A stretch of DNA of 64,000 nucleotides from assembly GCA_035573435.1 (NCBI GenBank), contig DATMZR010000031.1, positions 124,001 through 188,000 of the forward strand, given 5' to 3'. The notes under the pieces were generated by a model. The model worked only from the letters and a program-made list of their open reading frames with translations, made no database searches and was not told the origin of the DNA. This DNA comes from Solirubrobacterales bacterium (GTDB lineage: Bacteria; Actinomycetota; Thermoleophilia; Solirubrobacterales; 70-9). Numbering within the stretch: the stretch's first letter is position 1; each line of letters begins with the position of its first letter. Below are positions 17,150 to 25,569 of this stretch, piece after piece. Position numbers and translations under genes: made by a program.

Positions 17150-17188
17150 GAGGCTGAAGCCCTCGAAGCCGCCGGGCTGCGGGAGTAG
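17150..17188 (+). pseudogene. 3' remnant of a second SnoaL-like gene
   Basis: Thirteen codons read EAEALEAAGLRE followed by TAG, matching the closing segment of the intact SnoaL-like gene at 16106-16393 (RAEALEAAGLQR) at both the protein and DNA level. Stop codons lie a few codons upstream, so nothing else of the gene is left here. This is probably the tail of a deleted tandem copy. Confidence 0.55.
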
Positions 17189-17256
17189 GGCGCGGGCGGA
17201 GGCGCTGCGGGCGACACAGCGGCGAGGGCCAAGGGCGAGGCGTCGTCTCAACTGAA

Positions 17257-17279
17257 AAAGCCGAGCACTGGGCTCGGCT
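17257..17279 (-). terminator. Intrinsic terminator, minus strand
   Basis: A perfect 9-bp stem (AAGCCGAGC with GCTCGGCTT) and a 5-nt loop. On the minus strand the stem is followed by TTTTT and then CAG, the classic intrinsic layout; on the plus strand it is followed by CTC, so it is weaker in that direction. No minus-strand protein gene ends here, so it may end a non-coding RNA from the 17290-17456 region. Confidence 0.6.
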
Positions 17280-17329
17280 TCTCAGGTAATGCATCGGAAA
17301 AATATGGGCTACTTGCCTGCTCTAACGCT

Positions 17330-17456
17330 CGAAATGCCCGAAAGTTGCGGGCAGGCCAAGGCCGAGGGGCGGCTGTGAACGCCGCAGACATCCCCTGACC
17401 GGCGTAGAGACCGCGTGCGGGCTTGGCCCGGCTCCCCTGTCGGGCCGGAGCTTTTA
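17330..17456. ncRNA. Candidate structured RNA, strand undecided
   Basis: Three hairpins in a row fill an intergenic gap. The first pairs TGCCCG with CGGGCA around 17333-17352. The second pairs AGGGG with CCCCT, enclosing CGGC/GCCG, at about 17370-17399. The third pairs GGCCCG (17425-17430) with CGGGCC (17441-17446) and is followed by GGAGCTTTT. On the plus strand the last looks like a terminator; on the minus strand the RNA would end at the terminator at 17257-17279. I could not match it to a known family. Chance folding in GC-rich DNA is a real alternative. Confidence 0.25.
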
Positions 17457-17542
17457 TGGCGCATACACTGGCGCATCTATGGTGCATCGCTCCCCTAAAC
17501 CGCTTGGATAAGCCAATTTCGCGCAATCCGCTCCAGAGCAAG

Positions 17543-18283
17543 ATGCTTCCCTTCGGCGCTCGGACGCCCGCGGAGCTGCGCGACAAGGGAATCGTCGTTG
17601 TTCTGGGGATGCACCGCAGCGGCACCTCGGCGATCGCCGGCATGCTGGCGGACCACGGCATCGAGCTCGGCCCCGTTTCGCAGCAGAACCGCTTCAACCC
17701 GCGCGGCAACCGTGAGATCCGCGAGCTCAACAGGCTCCACGACCGGATCCTGGAGCGAAGCGGCGGCGCTTGGTGGGACCCCCCTGCGCGCATAAGCCCC
17801 GGCCGGGGCGACTACCGCCGGCGCAACGAGATCCTTCGGTCGATCCCCGGCGAGACGATCGGAATCAAGGATCCACGGCTGTTGCTCGTGCTCGACCTGT
17901 GGCGTGACCTGGAGCCGAGGCCAATCGGCGTGATCCGAAATCCCGTGGCCGTGCGCGATTCGCTTCAACGGCGCGCTCATGAGCGTGCCAGGCGCCACCC
18001 GCAGCTCTCCGCGGCGGCATGGGACGAGCTCTGGCTGACCTACAACCGAGCGCTGCTGGCCGAGCACCGGCGGCGTCCCTTCCCGGTGATCGACTTCGAC
18101 CGGCACGCCGATCTAGACGCCCAGATGCGGGGAGCGCTCGTCTTCCACGGGCTGGAGCTGGCAACCGAATCCGACTTCTTCGACCGCGATCTTGCCGGCT
18201 CGCCCGCCGACGACTGGCGGTCCCGGGCCTCCGGCGAGACGCTGGAGCTCTGGGACACACTCGCCGCCCTCGCCGCGCGATAG
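17543..18283 (+). CDS. Sulfotransferase-like P-loop protein
   Basis: Protein of 246 aa. The nucleotide loop VVLGMHRSGTSAIAGMLADHG lies near residues 19-40 and matches the sulfotransferase-family variant GMHRSGTS. IGVIRNPVAVRDSL near residue 130 is the 3'-phosphate region, and IKDPRLLLVLDLW precedes it. The ATG at 17543 is chosen because it leaves a normal short lead into the P-loop. An ATG at 17456, 29 codons earlier and preceded by GGAG, is possible. It lies just upstream of purL, but nothing links it to purines; it is the third sulfotransferase in the island. Confidence 0.75.
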   Translation: MLPFGARTPAELRDKGIVVVLGMHRSGTSAIAGMLADHGIELGPVSQQNRFNPRGNREIRELNRLHDRILERSGGAWWDPPARISPGRGDYRRRNEILRSIPGETIGIKDPRLLLVLDLWRDLEPRPIGVIRNPVAVRDSLQRRAHERARRHPQLSAAAWDELWLTYNRALLAEHRRRPFPVIDFDRHADLDAQMRGALVFHGLELATESDFFDRDLAGSPADDWRSRASGETLELWDTLAALAAR

Positions 18284-18329
18284 CTCTGCCGCGGTTCGTC
18301 GCGCCGAGGAGATCGGAATACTGGCCTTC

Positions 18330-20528
18330 ATGACCGTCTCCAGCCAACCGCGGCATCGCGAGCTCGGGCTCACGGACCCGGAGTACGAGCGCATCGTCGA
18401 GCTGCTCGAGCGTGAGCCGAACGGCGTCGAGCTGGCGATGTTCTCGCTCCTGTGGTCGGAGCACTGCGCCTACAAGCACTCGCGGAAGCTGCTGCGCCGG
18501 CTGCCCACGAAGGGGCCACGGGTCGTGATGGGCCCGGGAGAGAACGCCGGCGCGGTGGACGTCGGAGCGGGATACGCCGTCGCCTTCAAGGTCGAGTCGC
18601 ACAACCACCCGAGCGCGGTGGAGCCGTTTCAGGGAGCCGCCACCGGGGTGGGGGGCATTCTTCGCGACGTGTTCGCGCTCGGGGCCCGTCCGATCGCGGT
18701 GCTCGACTCGCTGCGGTTCGGTGAACTGGAGTCTGAGCGCTCCCGCTACCTGCTGGACCGCGTGGTCGCGGGAATCGGTCATTACGGCAACTCGATCGGG
18801 GTGCCAACCGTCGGCGGCGAGACCTGCTTCGAGGCGCCCTACGAGAACAACTGCCTCGTCAACGCGATGTGTGTGGGGCTGGCCAAGGCGGATCGAATGG
18901 TCCGGTCGGCAGCCGCTGGGGTGGGAAACGTGGTGCTGCTGCTGGGCGCGTCCACGGGACGTGACGGGATCGGCGGCGCGTCGGTGCTCGCTTCGGCGGA
19001 GCTCGCCGAGGGCGCCGAGATGCGGCCCAGCGTGCAGATCGGCGACCCGTTCGAGGAGAAGAAGCTCATGGAGTGCTGCCTGGAGCTGCTGGATCGCGGC
19101 TTGCTGGTGGCACTTCAGGACCTCGGCGCGGCGGGCCTGACCTCCTCGTCCGCGGAGATGGCCTCCGCCGGAGGAGTGGGGATGGACCTCCACGTCGACC
19201 GGGTGCCGCTGCGCGAGGCGGACATGGAGCCGTTCGAGATCATGGTGTCGGAGTCCCAGGAGAGGATGCTCGCGGTGGTCAAGCCGCCAAGGCTCGGCGA
19301 CGTGATGGCGGTATGCGAGCGGTGGCAGACGGGAGCCGCGACGATCGGGGAGGTCACCGACAGCGGGCACATCCGGGTGCTCGCCCACGACGAGGTCGTC
19401 GGCGACGCGCCCGTCGCGGCGCTGATCGACGGGTGCCCCCTGTACGACCTCCGGCCGCAGGAGCCGCGCGAGTGGCTGTACGGCAACCGCACATCAGTCG
19501 ATCCCGGCGCCGAGCCAAGCGAGATGCTGCTGAGCCTGCTCGCCTCGCCGAGCGTCGCCTCGAAGGCCTGGGCGATCGAGCAGTACGACTCGATCGTCCA
19601 GTCACGAACAGTGCGACGCCCGGGATCCGCCGACGCGGCGGTCTTGAAGCTCGCCGAGACGGGAGGGGCGATCGCCGTAGCGATCGACGGCAACGGGCGG
19701 CGCGTGGCATGCGATCCGTACCGCGGGACGATCGAGGCGGTGCTCGAGTGCGCCCAGAATCTCGCCTGCGTCGGCGCGGAGCCACTGGGCCTGACCAACT
19801 GCCTCAACTTCGGCAACCCTGAGAAACCTCACGTCGCCTGGCAACTCGATCGCTCGGTGAGCGGGCTTGCCGACGCCTGCGCCGCCCTGGGCATACCGGT
19901 GGTGGGCGGAAACGTCTCTCTTTACAACGAGTCCGAGACGGGGCCGATCTACCCCACGCCGGTGGTGGGGCTGGTGGGCGAGCTCCCCGACGCGGGGAGT
20001 GCTCCGGGCTTCGCCATCAGCGGGGGCGACGCGATCGCCCTGGTGGGGCCGTTCGCTCCCTCCCTGGCCGGGTCCGAGCTGGCGAAGCTGCGCGGCGAGC
20101 TCGGAAACGGCCTTCCCGGCGTCGAAATCGAGGCGGTACGCGAGGCGATCGAGCTGGTGCGCACGTGCGTGCGTTCCCAGCGCCTGAGCGCCGCTCACGA
20201 CATAAGCGACGGCGGCCTGGCCTGCGCGCTGGCCGAGTGCGCAATCGCAGGCGGCGTCGGTGTGCGAGCCGACCTCGATCCGTTGGTTGAGCTTCGCGGC
20301 GGCTCGGGCGAGACCAGCCTGTTCGGCGAAGGACCAGGCGGCTTCGTGGTCGCCGGCCCGGGGTCGGAGCTGAGCGCGCTTGCCGCGGAGGGCTCAGAGC
20401 GCGGCGTGGACGTCCTGGTGATCGGGGAAGCAAGGGGGAAACGGCTCGAGATCTCGGCCGCTGAAGCCGAGGTCTCGGTCGCGTTGGCCGACGCCGAGAG
20501 TGCCTGGCGTTCGCTCCAATACGCTTGA
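18330..20528 (+). CDS. purL: Phosphoribosylformylglycinamidine synthase subunit PurL
   Basis: FGAM synthase large subunit (732 aa, the short form used with PurS and PurQ). MFSLLWSEHCAYKHSR near residues 36-50 includes the catalytic His region. FKVESHNHPSAVEPFQGAATGVGG is the ATP-binding signature, and a second AIRS-like half contains NCLNFGNPEKP and VVGGNVSLYNE. The ATG at 18330 gives MTVSSQPRHRELGLTDPEY; AATACT lies 7 nt upstream, suggesting its own leaderless promoter. Upstream in-frame codons overlap the sulfotransferase. It acts with PurS and PurQ encoded 4 kb upstream. Confidence 0.97.
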   Translation: MTVSSQPRHRELGLTDPEYERIVELLEREPNGVELAMFSLLWSEHCAYKHSRKLLRRLPTKGPRVVMGPGENAGAVDVGAGYAVAFKVESHNHPSAVEPFQGAATGVGGILRDVFALGARPIAVLDSLRFGELESERSRYLLDRVVAGIGHYGNSIGVPTVGGETCFEAPYENNCLVNAMCVGLAKADRMVRSAAAGVGNVVLLLGASTGRDGIGGASVLASAELAEGAEMRPSVQIGDPFEEKKLMECCLELLDRGLLVALQDLGAAGLTSSSAEMASAGGVGMDLHVDRVPLREADMEPFEIMVSESQERMLAVVKPPRLGDVMAVCERWQTGAATIGEVTDSGHIRVLAHDEVVGDAPVAALIDGCPLYDLRPQEPREWLYGNRTSVDPGAEPSEMLLSLLASPSVASKAWAIEQYDSIVQSRTVRRPGSADAAVLKLAETGGAIAVAIDGNGRRVACDPYRGTIEAVLECAQNLACVGAEPLGLTNCLNFGNPEKPHVAWQLDRSVSGLADACAALGIPVVGGNVSLYNESETGPIYPTPVVGLVGELPDAGSAPGFAISGGDAIALVGPFAPSLAGSELAKLRGELGNGLPGVEIEAVREAIELVRTCVRSQRLSAAHDISDGGLACALAECAIAGGVGVRADLDPLVELRGGSGETSLFGEGPGGFVVAGPGSELSALAAEGSERGVDVLVIGEARGKRLEISAAEAEVSVALADAESAWRSLQYA

Positions 20529-20733
20529 GCTCTCTGTCGTTCCGTTCTCACCACAGGGATCGCGCTTGGCGACAGCGGCCCCGTTGTGCGAATAGCCCGG
20601 CCGGTCGTACGCGCCAAGCCGTTTCGCTACCATCGCCCGCTCGTGGGCTTGGTCGCAGGGTCGTCGGCCGCTAGGCGTAGCGGCTTGGGCGACGTCCCTT
20701 GGCTGCGCAGCGCTCGAGCTCACCTGTCAGTCC
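20529..20733. repeat. Intergenic region with a duplicated sulfatase 5' end
   Basis: 205 bp without a gene. The 18-bp string at 20539-20556 (GTTCCGTTCTCACCACAG) recurs at 20739-20756 inside the start of the sulfatase gene, exactly 200 bp later. Similarity continues on both sides (AGCTC..GTC before, ATCGCGCT.GGCG after) with small insertions. The upstream copy is out of frame, so it is a duplicated, broken 5' end. An 8-bp inverted repeat (GCTTGGCG/CGCCAAGC) lies between the copies. Confidence 0.6.
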
Positions 20734-22332
20734 ATGTTGTTCCGTTCTCACCACAGGATCGCGCTCGGCGGCGCGACGCTCTTCGCGGCGGCCTGCCTAG
20801 GGCTCGCGGCCTCGTCTCCCCTGCCCGGAGCGCCCTCGGGGGCGGACGGCGCACCCGGCGCCGGACGTCCCAACATCATCCTGATCCAAACTGACGACCA
20901 GACCTACAAGCAGCTGACCAGGCGCGCGATGCCGAACACCAAACGTCTCCTGGCACAGCAAGGCACCAGATTCACCGACTACATCGCAACCACCGCCCAA
21001 TGCTGCCCGTCGCGTGCCTCGCTGCTCACGGGCCAGTATGCGCACAACCACGGCGTGACCTCCAACACCGTGGCCTACCCCGGGCTCGTCGACCGCGGGA
21101 ACGTGCTTCCGGTGTGGCTCCATCGGGCGGGCTATTGGACGATCCACGTCGGCAAGTTCCTCAACGGATACGAGAGAGCCGCCCAGCCCGACTCCGTCGT
21201 GGCTCCTGGCTGGGACCAATGGCACACCGTGCTCGGGAATACCGCCTATTACGGCTACGACTTGTTCGTCAACGGCAGCGTGCGGCACTACGGGCGGCAT
21301 CGTGGGGACCACATCACGCACGTGCTCAACCGTAGGGCGGTGCGCATGGTCCGAAGATATGCGCCCAAGGGGCACCCGTTCTACCTCCAACTCGACCAGC
21401 GGGCCCCACACGTCGGACAGGAACACGACCCTTACGGGCGCTGCGGCCGGGCGCCGATCCCCCTGCCGTCCGACCGGCATCGTTTCCAAGGTGTGAGCTT
21501 GCCGAAGACACCGTCGTTCAACGAGGCGAACATGCGCGACAAGCCCAACTACCTGAGCTCAGCGCCGAAGGTCGGATTCGTCGAGAGGCGGAAGATCCGC
21601 AAGCACTGGCGCTGCGCCCTGGCCTCGCTCCGGGGCGTCGACCGCGGCGTGGCGAAGGTCTACGACGCCGTGAAGCACGCCGGCGATCTGCGGAAGACGG
21701 TCTTCATTTTCACCTCGGACAACGGCCAGTTTTACGGCCAGCATCGGTTGCGAACCGGCAAGGTCCTTCCCTTCGAGGAGGCTCTGAACTTGCCGCTCTT
21801 GATCAGGGTGCCGAAGCGCTACCGCGGCGGCGCGTCGCGCGTGAAGAAGGTCGGCCGGCCAGTTGGAAACATCGACCTCGCTCCGACGATTCTCGACCTC
21901 GCCCACGCCCAGCCGTGCTCGGCTCCCGACCATTGCCGCACCATGGACGGACGCTCCCTGATGCCGTTGCTGACGCGTTCCGGCCGGTGGCCGCGCAATC
22001 GAGCGCTGCTGACCGAGTACAGGACGTCCGATGCGGGCCGCTATGCGACCTGCGAGTTCGCCGGCATCAGGACGCGCGACGACATCTACGTGCAGCATTC
22101 GCGCGTGGTGGATCCGAGCACGAGCCAATGCGTCCCGGACGACGAGCGCGAGCGCTACGACCTGAAGAAGGATCCATTCGAGCTCCGCAATCTGTGTTTT
22201 GGCGGTAGCAGCGACAACTGTCCCGTCACGGCAAAGCAAGTGCACCTCGAGCAGCGGCTGAGCCAGCTCCGCCGGTGCGCCGGCATCGCCGGACGCAACC
22301 AGCACGTCGGTGGACGGCCCTTCTGCGAGTAG
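20734..22332 (+). CDS. Secreted sulfatase (first of three)
   Basis: Type I sulfatase, 532 aa. Residues 1-30 form a signal or anchor segment (HRIALGGATLFAAACLGLA). RPNIILIQTDDQ at 45-56 supplies metal-binding Asp residues. The formylglycine motif CCPSR is at 90-94, followed by LLTGQYAHNHGV. FTSDNGQFYGQHRL near 330 supplies the second metal-binding Asp-Asn pair. Such enzymes cleave sulfate esters outside the cell after Cys90 is converted to formylglycine. The end CAGIAGRNQHVGGRPFCE resembles that of the second sulfatase. It heads a three-gene run on the same strand with short gaps. Confidence 0.92.
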   Translation: MLFRSHHRIALGGATLFAAACLGLAASSPLPGAPSGADGAPGAGRPNIILIQTDDQTYKQLTRRAMPNTKRLLAQQGTRFTDYIATTAQCCPSRASLLTGQYAHNHGVTSNTVAYPGLVDRGNVLPVWLHRAGYWTIHVGKFLNGYERAAQPDSVVAPGWDQWHTVLGNTAYYGYDLFVNGSVRHYGRHRGDHITHVLNRRAVRMVRRYAPKGHPFYLQLDQRAPHVGQEHDPYGRCGRAPIPLPSDRHRFQGVSLPKTPSFNEANMRDKPNYLSSAPKVGFVERRKIRKHWRCALASLRGVDRGVAKVYDAVKHAGDLRKTVFIFTSDNGQFYGQHRLRTGKVLPFEEALNLPLLIRVPKRYRGGASRVKKVGRPVGNIDLAPTILDLAHAQPCSAPDHCRTMDGRSLMPLLTRSGRWPRNRALLTEYRTSDAGRYATCEFAGIRTRDDIYVQHSRVVDPSTSQCVPDDERERYDLKKDPFELRNLCFGGSSDNCPVTAKQVHLEQRLSQLRRCAGIAGRNQHVGGRPFCE

Positions 22333-22388
22333 GACCGCGTAGTGAGCGCTTACTGTATGGCGATGGCAGCGCGTCCCCGCGTGAGGGC

Positions 22389-23939
22389 GTGAAGCGCCGC
22401 GGAAACTCGCGTCGTTCCGCCAGTGCAGTCGCCGTGCTCGGCATTGCCGCCATCGTCTCGGGGATCGCAGGCAACACGGAGGTCGGTTCAGCGGCAGCGC
22501 AGCGGCCGCCGAACGTTCTCTTGATCGTGGTGGACGACCAGGCCCAGAACACCTTCAAACCGAGGTTCATGCCGCACACGTTCCACGACCTCGTCAACCA
22601 TGGCACCACGTTCACCAACGCCATCGCCGCACCGCCGCTCTGCTGTCCCGACCGAGCGGGAATCCTCACCGGCCAGTACCCGCACAACCACGGCGTCTTC
22701 TCGAACCACCCCGGATACGCGGACCTGCGTGATCCGGGTAACACTCTGCCCGTCTGGCTCCAAAACGCCGGCTACCGAACCGGGCTCTTCGGTAAGTTCA
22801 TGAACCACTACGAAGACGTTTCGGGCGCGGCTCCCGCGCCCGGATTCGATCGCTGGTTCGCGTTCCTCGGTGGATCCTCGGAGTACTTCAACTACCGCGT
22901 CAGCGACAACGGCGCCATACGTAGGTATGGCCACAGCCGCCGCGCCTACTCGACCAAGGTGCTGACCAGGAAGACGCGGCTCTTCATCAGGCACAGCGCG
23001 GACAGGTCGCGACCCTTCCTCGCCTGGCTCGGATACCACGCGACCCATCTCGAGCCGGTCGCTGACGGGAGTTGCGAGGGGAAGAATCCGCTTCCGCCCG
23101 GAAGGGCGGCGTTCCGACGGTTCCACCGTGCCCGCCTTCCGCGATCGCCGACATTCAACGAGCGGCGCGTCGGCGACAAGCCGCGTGAGATCCGAACCCT
23201 TGACCGGCTGGGAGGCCCGGCAATTGCGGAGATCGAGCGCCGCTGGCATTGCACGCTGGGAGCGATGGTGGAGGTCGATCGCCAGGTGGGCCGTTTGATG
23301 AAGGAGCTGCGCCGGGATGGCGAGCTCCGGCGCACGATCGTCATCTACCTATCAGACAACGGGTTCTTTTTTGGCCAGCACCGCCTTCGGATCGGTAAGG
23401 GATTCGTGTACGAGCCGGCGCTGAACGTGCCGTTCGTCATGCGGGTTCCGCGCCCTTACCGCAATTCCGCGGTTCCGCGGAGGCTCGACAGCGTCGTTTC
23501 CAATCAGGATCTCGCCCCGACGCTCCTCGACTACGTCAACGGATATGGAGGCTCTGCTGACTCTTGCATGTCTCCCGGCGATTGCCGACGGATGGACGGG
23601 CGCACCCTGCGGCCCCTGCTCCGGGGTGCTGGTCAGTCGCTGCGCAGACGTGGCGTGCTCGTCGAGATCGACTCGCGGCGGAACGCCAAGCGCAACGATC
23701 CAGAGTGCGACTGCGCCTATCACGCGATCAGGACGAGCCGCTATGTCTACTCGGAGCTCGCGAGCGGTGAGCGGGAGCTTTACGACCTGAGGACGGATCC
23801 CCACGAGCTCAGCAACAAGGCGGGATCGGCCGCGTACGCCGAACGGGAGCACAGTCTTGCTGCGCGACTGGATCTCCTTGGTGACTGCTCAGGCGTGGAG
23901 GGCCGCGATCCGCCAGCGCTCGTCCCGTACTGCGAGTAG
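22389..23939 (+). CDS. Secreted sulfatase (second of three)
   Basis: Type I sulfatase, 516 aa from a GTG at 22389. The N terminus is a twin-Arg-like and hydrophobic signal (KRRGNSRRSASAVAVLGIAA). PPNVLLIVVDDQ at 40-51 and LSDNGFFFGQHRL near 320 are the metal sites. The formylglycine motif is CCPDR at 85-89: the fourth residue is Asp where most sulfatases have Ser, but CxPxR is kept. GQYPHNHGVFSN follows. The start fits the signal peptide; the preceding ATG-rich stretch encodes a tiny ORF whose TGA overlaps this GTG. The C terminus (CSGVEGRDPPALVPYCE) parallels the first sulfatase. Confidence 0.9.
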   Translation: MKRRGNSRRSASAVAVLGIAAIVSGIAGNTEVGSAAAQRPPNVLLIVVDDQAQNTFKPRFMPHTFHDLVNHGTTFTNAIAAPPLCCPDRAGILTGQYPHNHGVFSNHPGYADLRDPGNTLPVWLQNAGYRTGLFGKFMNHYEDVSGAAPAPGFDRWFAFLGGSSEYFNYRVSDNGAIRRYGHSRRAYSTKVLTRKTRLFIRHSADRSRPFLAWLGYHATHLEPVADGSCEGKNPLPPGRAAFRRFHRARLPRSPTFNERRVGDKPREIRTLDRLGGPAIAEIERRWHCTLGAMVEVDRQVGRLMKELRRDGELRRTIVIYLSDNGFFFGQHRLRIGKGFVYEPALNVPFVMRVPRPYRNSAVPRRLDSVVSNQDLAPTLLDYVNGYGGSADSCMSPGDCRRMDGRTLRPLLRGAGQSLRRRGVLVEIDSRRNAKRNDPECDCAYHAIRTSRYVYSELASGERELYDLRTDPHELSNKAGSAAYAEREHSLAARLDLLGDCSGVEGRDPPALVPYCE

Positions 23940-23963
23940 CCGGCGCCACACCACTTCCCTCCG

Positions 23964-25490
23964 GTGACCGAGCCCCCAACACCGTTTCGGAAGCGCCTGC
24001 CGATACCGGTCCTCGCCACGGTGGGCGTGACCGTCGCGCTGGTGGTCGCTGCCCCGGGAAGGCCTTCGGTTGCCCCCGGTCAGGTGGCTGCGGCCCAATC
24101 GCGGCCCAACGTGCTCGTCATCGAGACCGACGATCAGACCGCGCGATCGCTGCGGTTCATGCCCAAGGTCAACTCGTTGATCGTCAAGAAGGGGGTGCTG
24201 TTCAAGAACAGCTTCGTCAATTACTCGCTCTGTTGCCCCTCCCGTGCAACGTTTCTGACCGGGGAATACGCGCACAACCATGGCGTGCTTGGCAACGCCC
24301 CTCCGAGCGGCTTCGGCCGCTTCGAGGCCCTGCACGGAAACAACAACCTCGCGGTTTGGCTGCAGAACGCCGGCTACCACACCGCGCTGATCGGTAGGTA
24401 CCTCAACGGCTACTCAAACAACCCGCCCGTGCCCCTGGGCTGGTCGGAGTGGGACGCGGCCGCCCCACAGTCGAACAGGTTCTATGACTACACGCTGAAC
24501 CACAACGGGACTCTCGTCCAACGCGGCCAACGGCCGGTCGACTTCAAACAGGACGTGCTGACTCGAAAGGCCGTCCGCTTCGTCAACGACCGGGCACCGA
24601 AGCCGAAACCCTTCTTCCTCTGGCTCACGTACACGGCGCCGCATTTTGGCGGCCCGTGGCGGAATCCGCACCGGCCCTTCAATTGCAACCACCGCACCGC
24701 GAAGCCGGCGCCCCGACACGCGCACGCGTTCGACTCCAAGCGGTTGCCGAGGCCCCCGAACTTCAACGAGGCGGACGTCTCCGACAAGCCGGTCGAGATC
24801 AGGAGCCGGAAACTGCTCGACTCGGGTCAGGTTGTGAGCATCCGGCGCAAGTACCGGTGCGAGTTGGAATCGCTGCTGTCGGTGGACGATGGTGCGAGCA
24901 AGGTCGTCCGGGCGTTGAGGGCGAAGGGGGAGCTCAACAATACGTTGATCGCCTATACGTCGGACAACGGCTATTTCCACGGAGAGCACCGGATCCCGAA
25001 GGAGAAGATGCACATCTACGAGGAGTCGATCCGGGTCCCCCTTGCGATGCGTGGCCCAGGCATCCCGCGGGGCGGCAGGATCAGCGACTTGGCCATCAAC
25101 GCCGACCTGGCACCGACGATCGTCGACGCAGCGAATGCGCATCCGGGCTTGGTGATGGACGGGCGCTCGCTGATCCCGGTCGCGCGGCACCCCGGCATCG
25201 AGCGTGGACGCCAGCTGCTGATCGAAGAGCCGACCTTCGAGGCGATCCGGACCAAGCGCTACATGTACGCCGAGCACGACACCGGCGAAACGGAGCTCTA
25301 CGACCTGCGGAAGGACCGATTCGAGCTTCGAAGCCGCCACCACGCCCCCGCCTATGCATCCGTCATGGCGCAGCTCGCGATCCGCCTACACGAACTGCAG
25401 AGCTGCGCCGGTGCCGGCTGCCGGGTCCATCAACAGGACCCTCAGCCTCAGGCATCGAGCGGCTTTCGACCAGCGGGGCGGCCTCGGTAA
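23964..25490 (+). CDS. Secreted sulfatase (third of three)
   Basis: Type I sulfatase, 508 aa from a GTG at 23964, 24 bp after the second sulfatase. Residues 10-30 are a signal segment (KRLPIPVLATVGVTVALVVAA). RPNVLVIETDDQ at 47-58, CCPSR at 90-94, GEYAHNHGVLGN, and TSDNGYFHGEHRI near residue 333 form the active site. The C-terminal end lacks the FCE/YCE finish of its neighbours and is basic and Pro-rich. The three proteins are about equally different, so the tandem array is not recent. Sulfated glycans or sulfate scavenging are the likely substrates or roles; the actual ester is unknown. Confidence 0.92.
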   Translation: MTEPPTPFRKRLPIPVLATVGVTVALVVAAPGRPSVAPGQVAAAQSRPNVLVIETDDQTARSLRFMPKVNSLIVKKGVLFKNSFVNYSLCCPSRATFLTGEYAHNHGVLGNAPPSGFGRFEALHGNNNLAVWLQNAGYHTALIGRYLNGYSNNPPVPLGWSEWDAAAPQSNRFYDYTLNHNGTLVQRGQRPVDFKQDVLTRKAVRFVNDRAPKPKPFFLWLTYTAPHFGGPWRNPHRPFNCNHRTAKPAPRHAHAFDSKRLPRPPNFNEADVSDKPVEIRSRKLLDSGQVVSIRRKYRCELESLLSVDDGASKVVRALRAKGELNNTLIAYTSDNGYFHGEHRIPKEKMHIYEESIRVPLAMRGPGIPRGGRISDLAINADLAPTIVDAANAHPGLVMDGRSLIPVARHPGIERGRQLLIEEPTFEAIRTKRYMYAEHDTGETELYDLRKDRFELRSRHHAPAYASVMAQLAIRLHELQSCAGAGCRVHQQDPQPQASSGFRPAGRPR

Positions 25491-25569
25491 CCGAGGCCAT
25501 TGCTACCCTGCGGTGGCAGGCGGACCTGCCTGCCTCGCCAGCTCGATCTCTCACGCAGAGAAGGCCTAC

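Noticed and set aside
17865-19388. 507-codon minus-strand open frame across purL
   Set aside because: Antisense of purL and the sulfotransferase, low-complexity translation.
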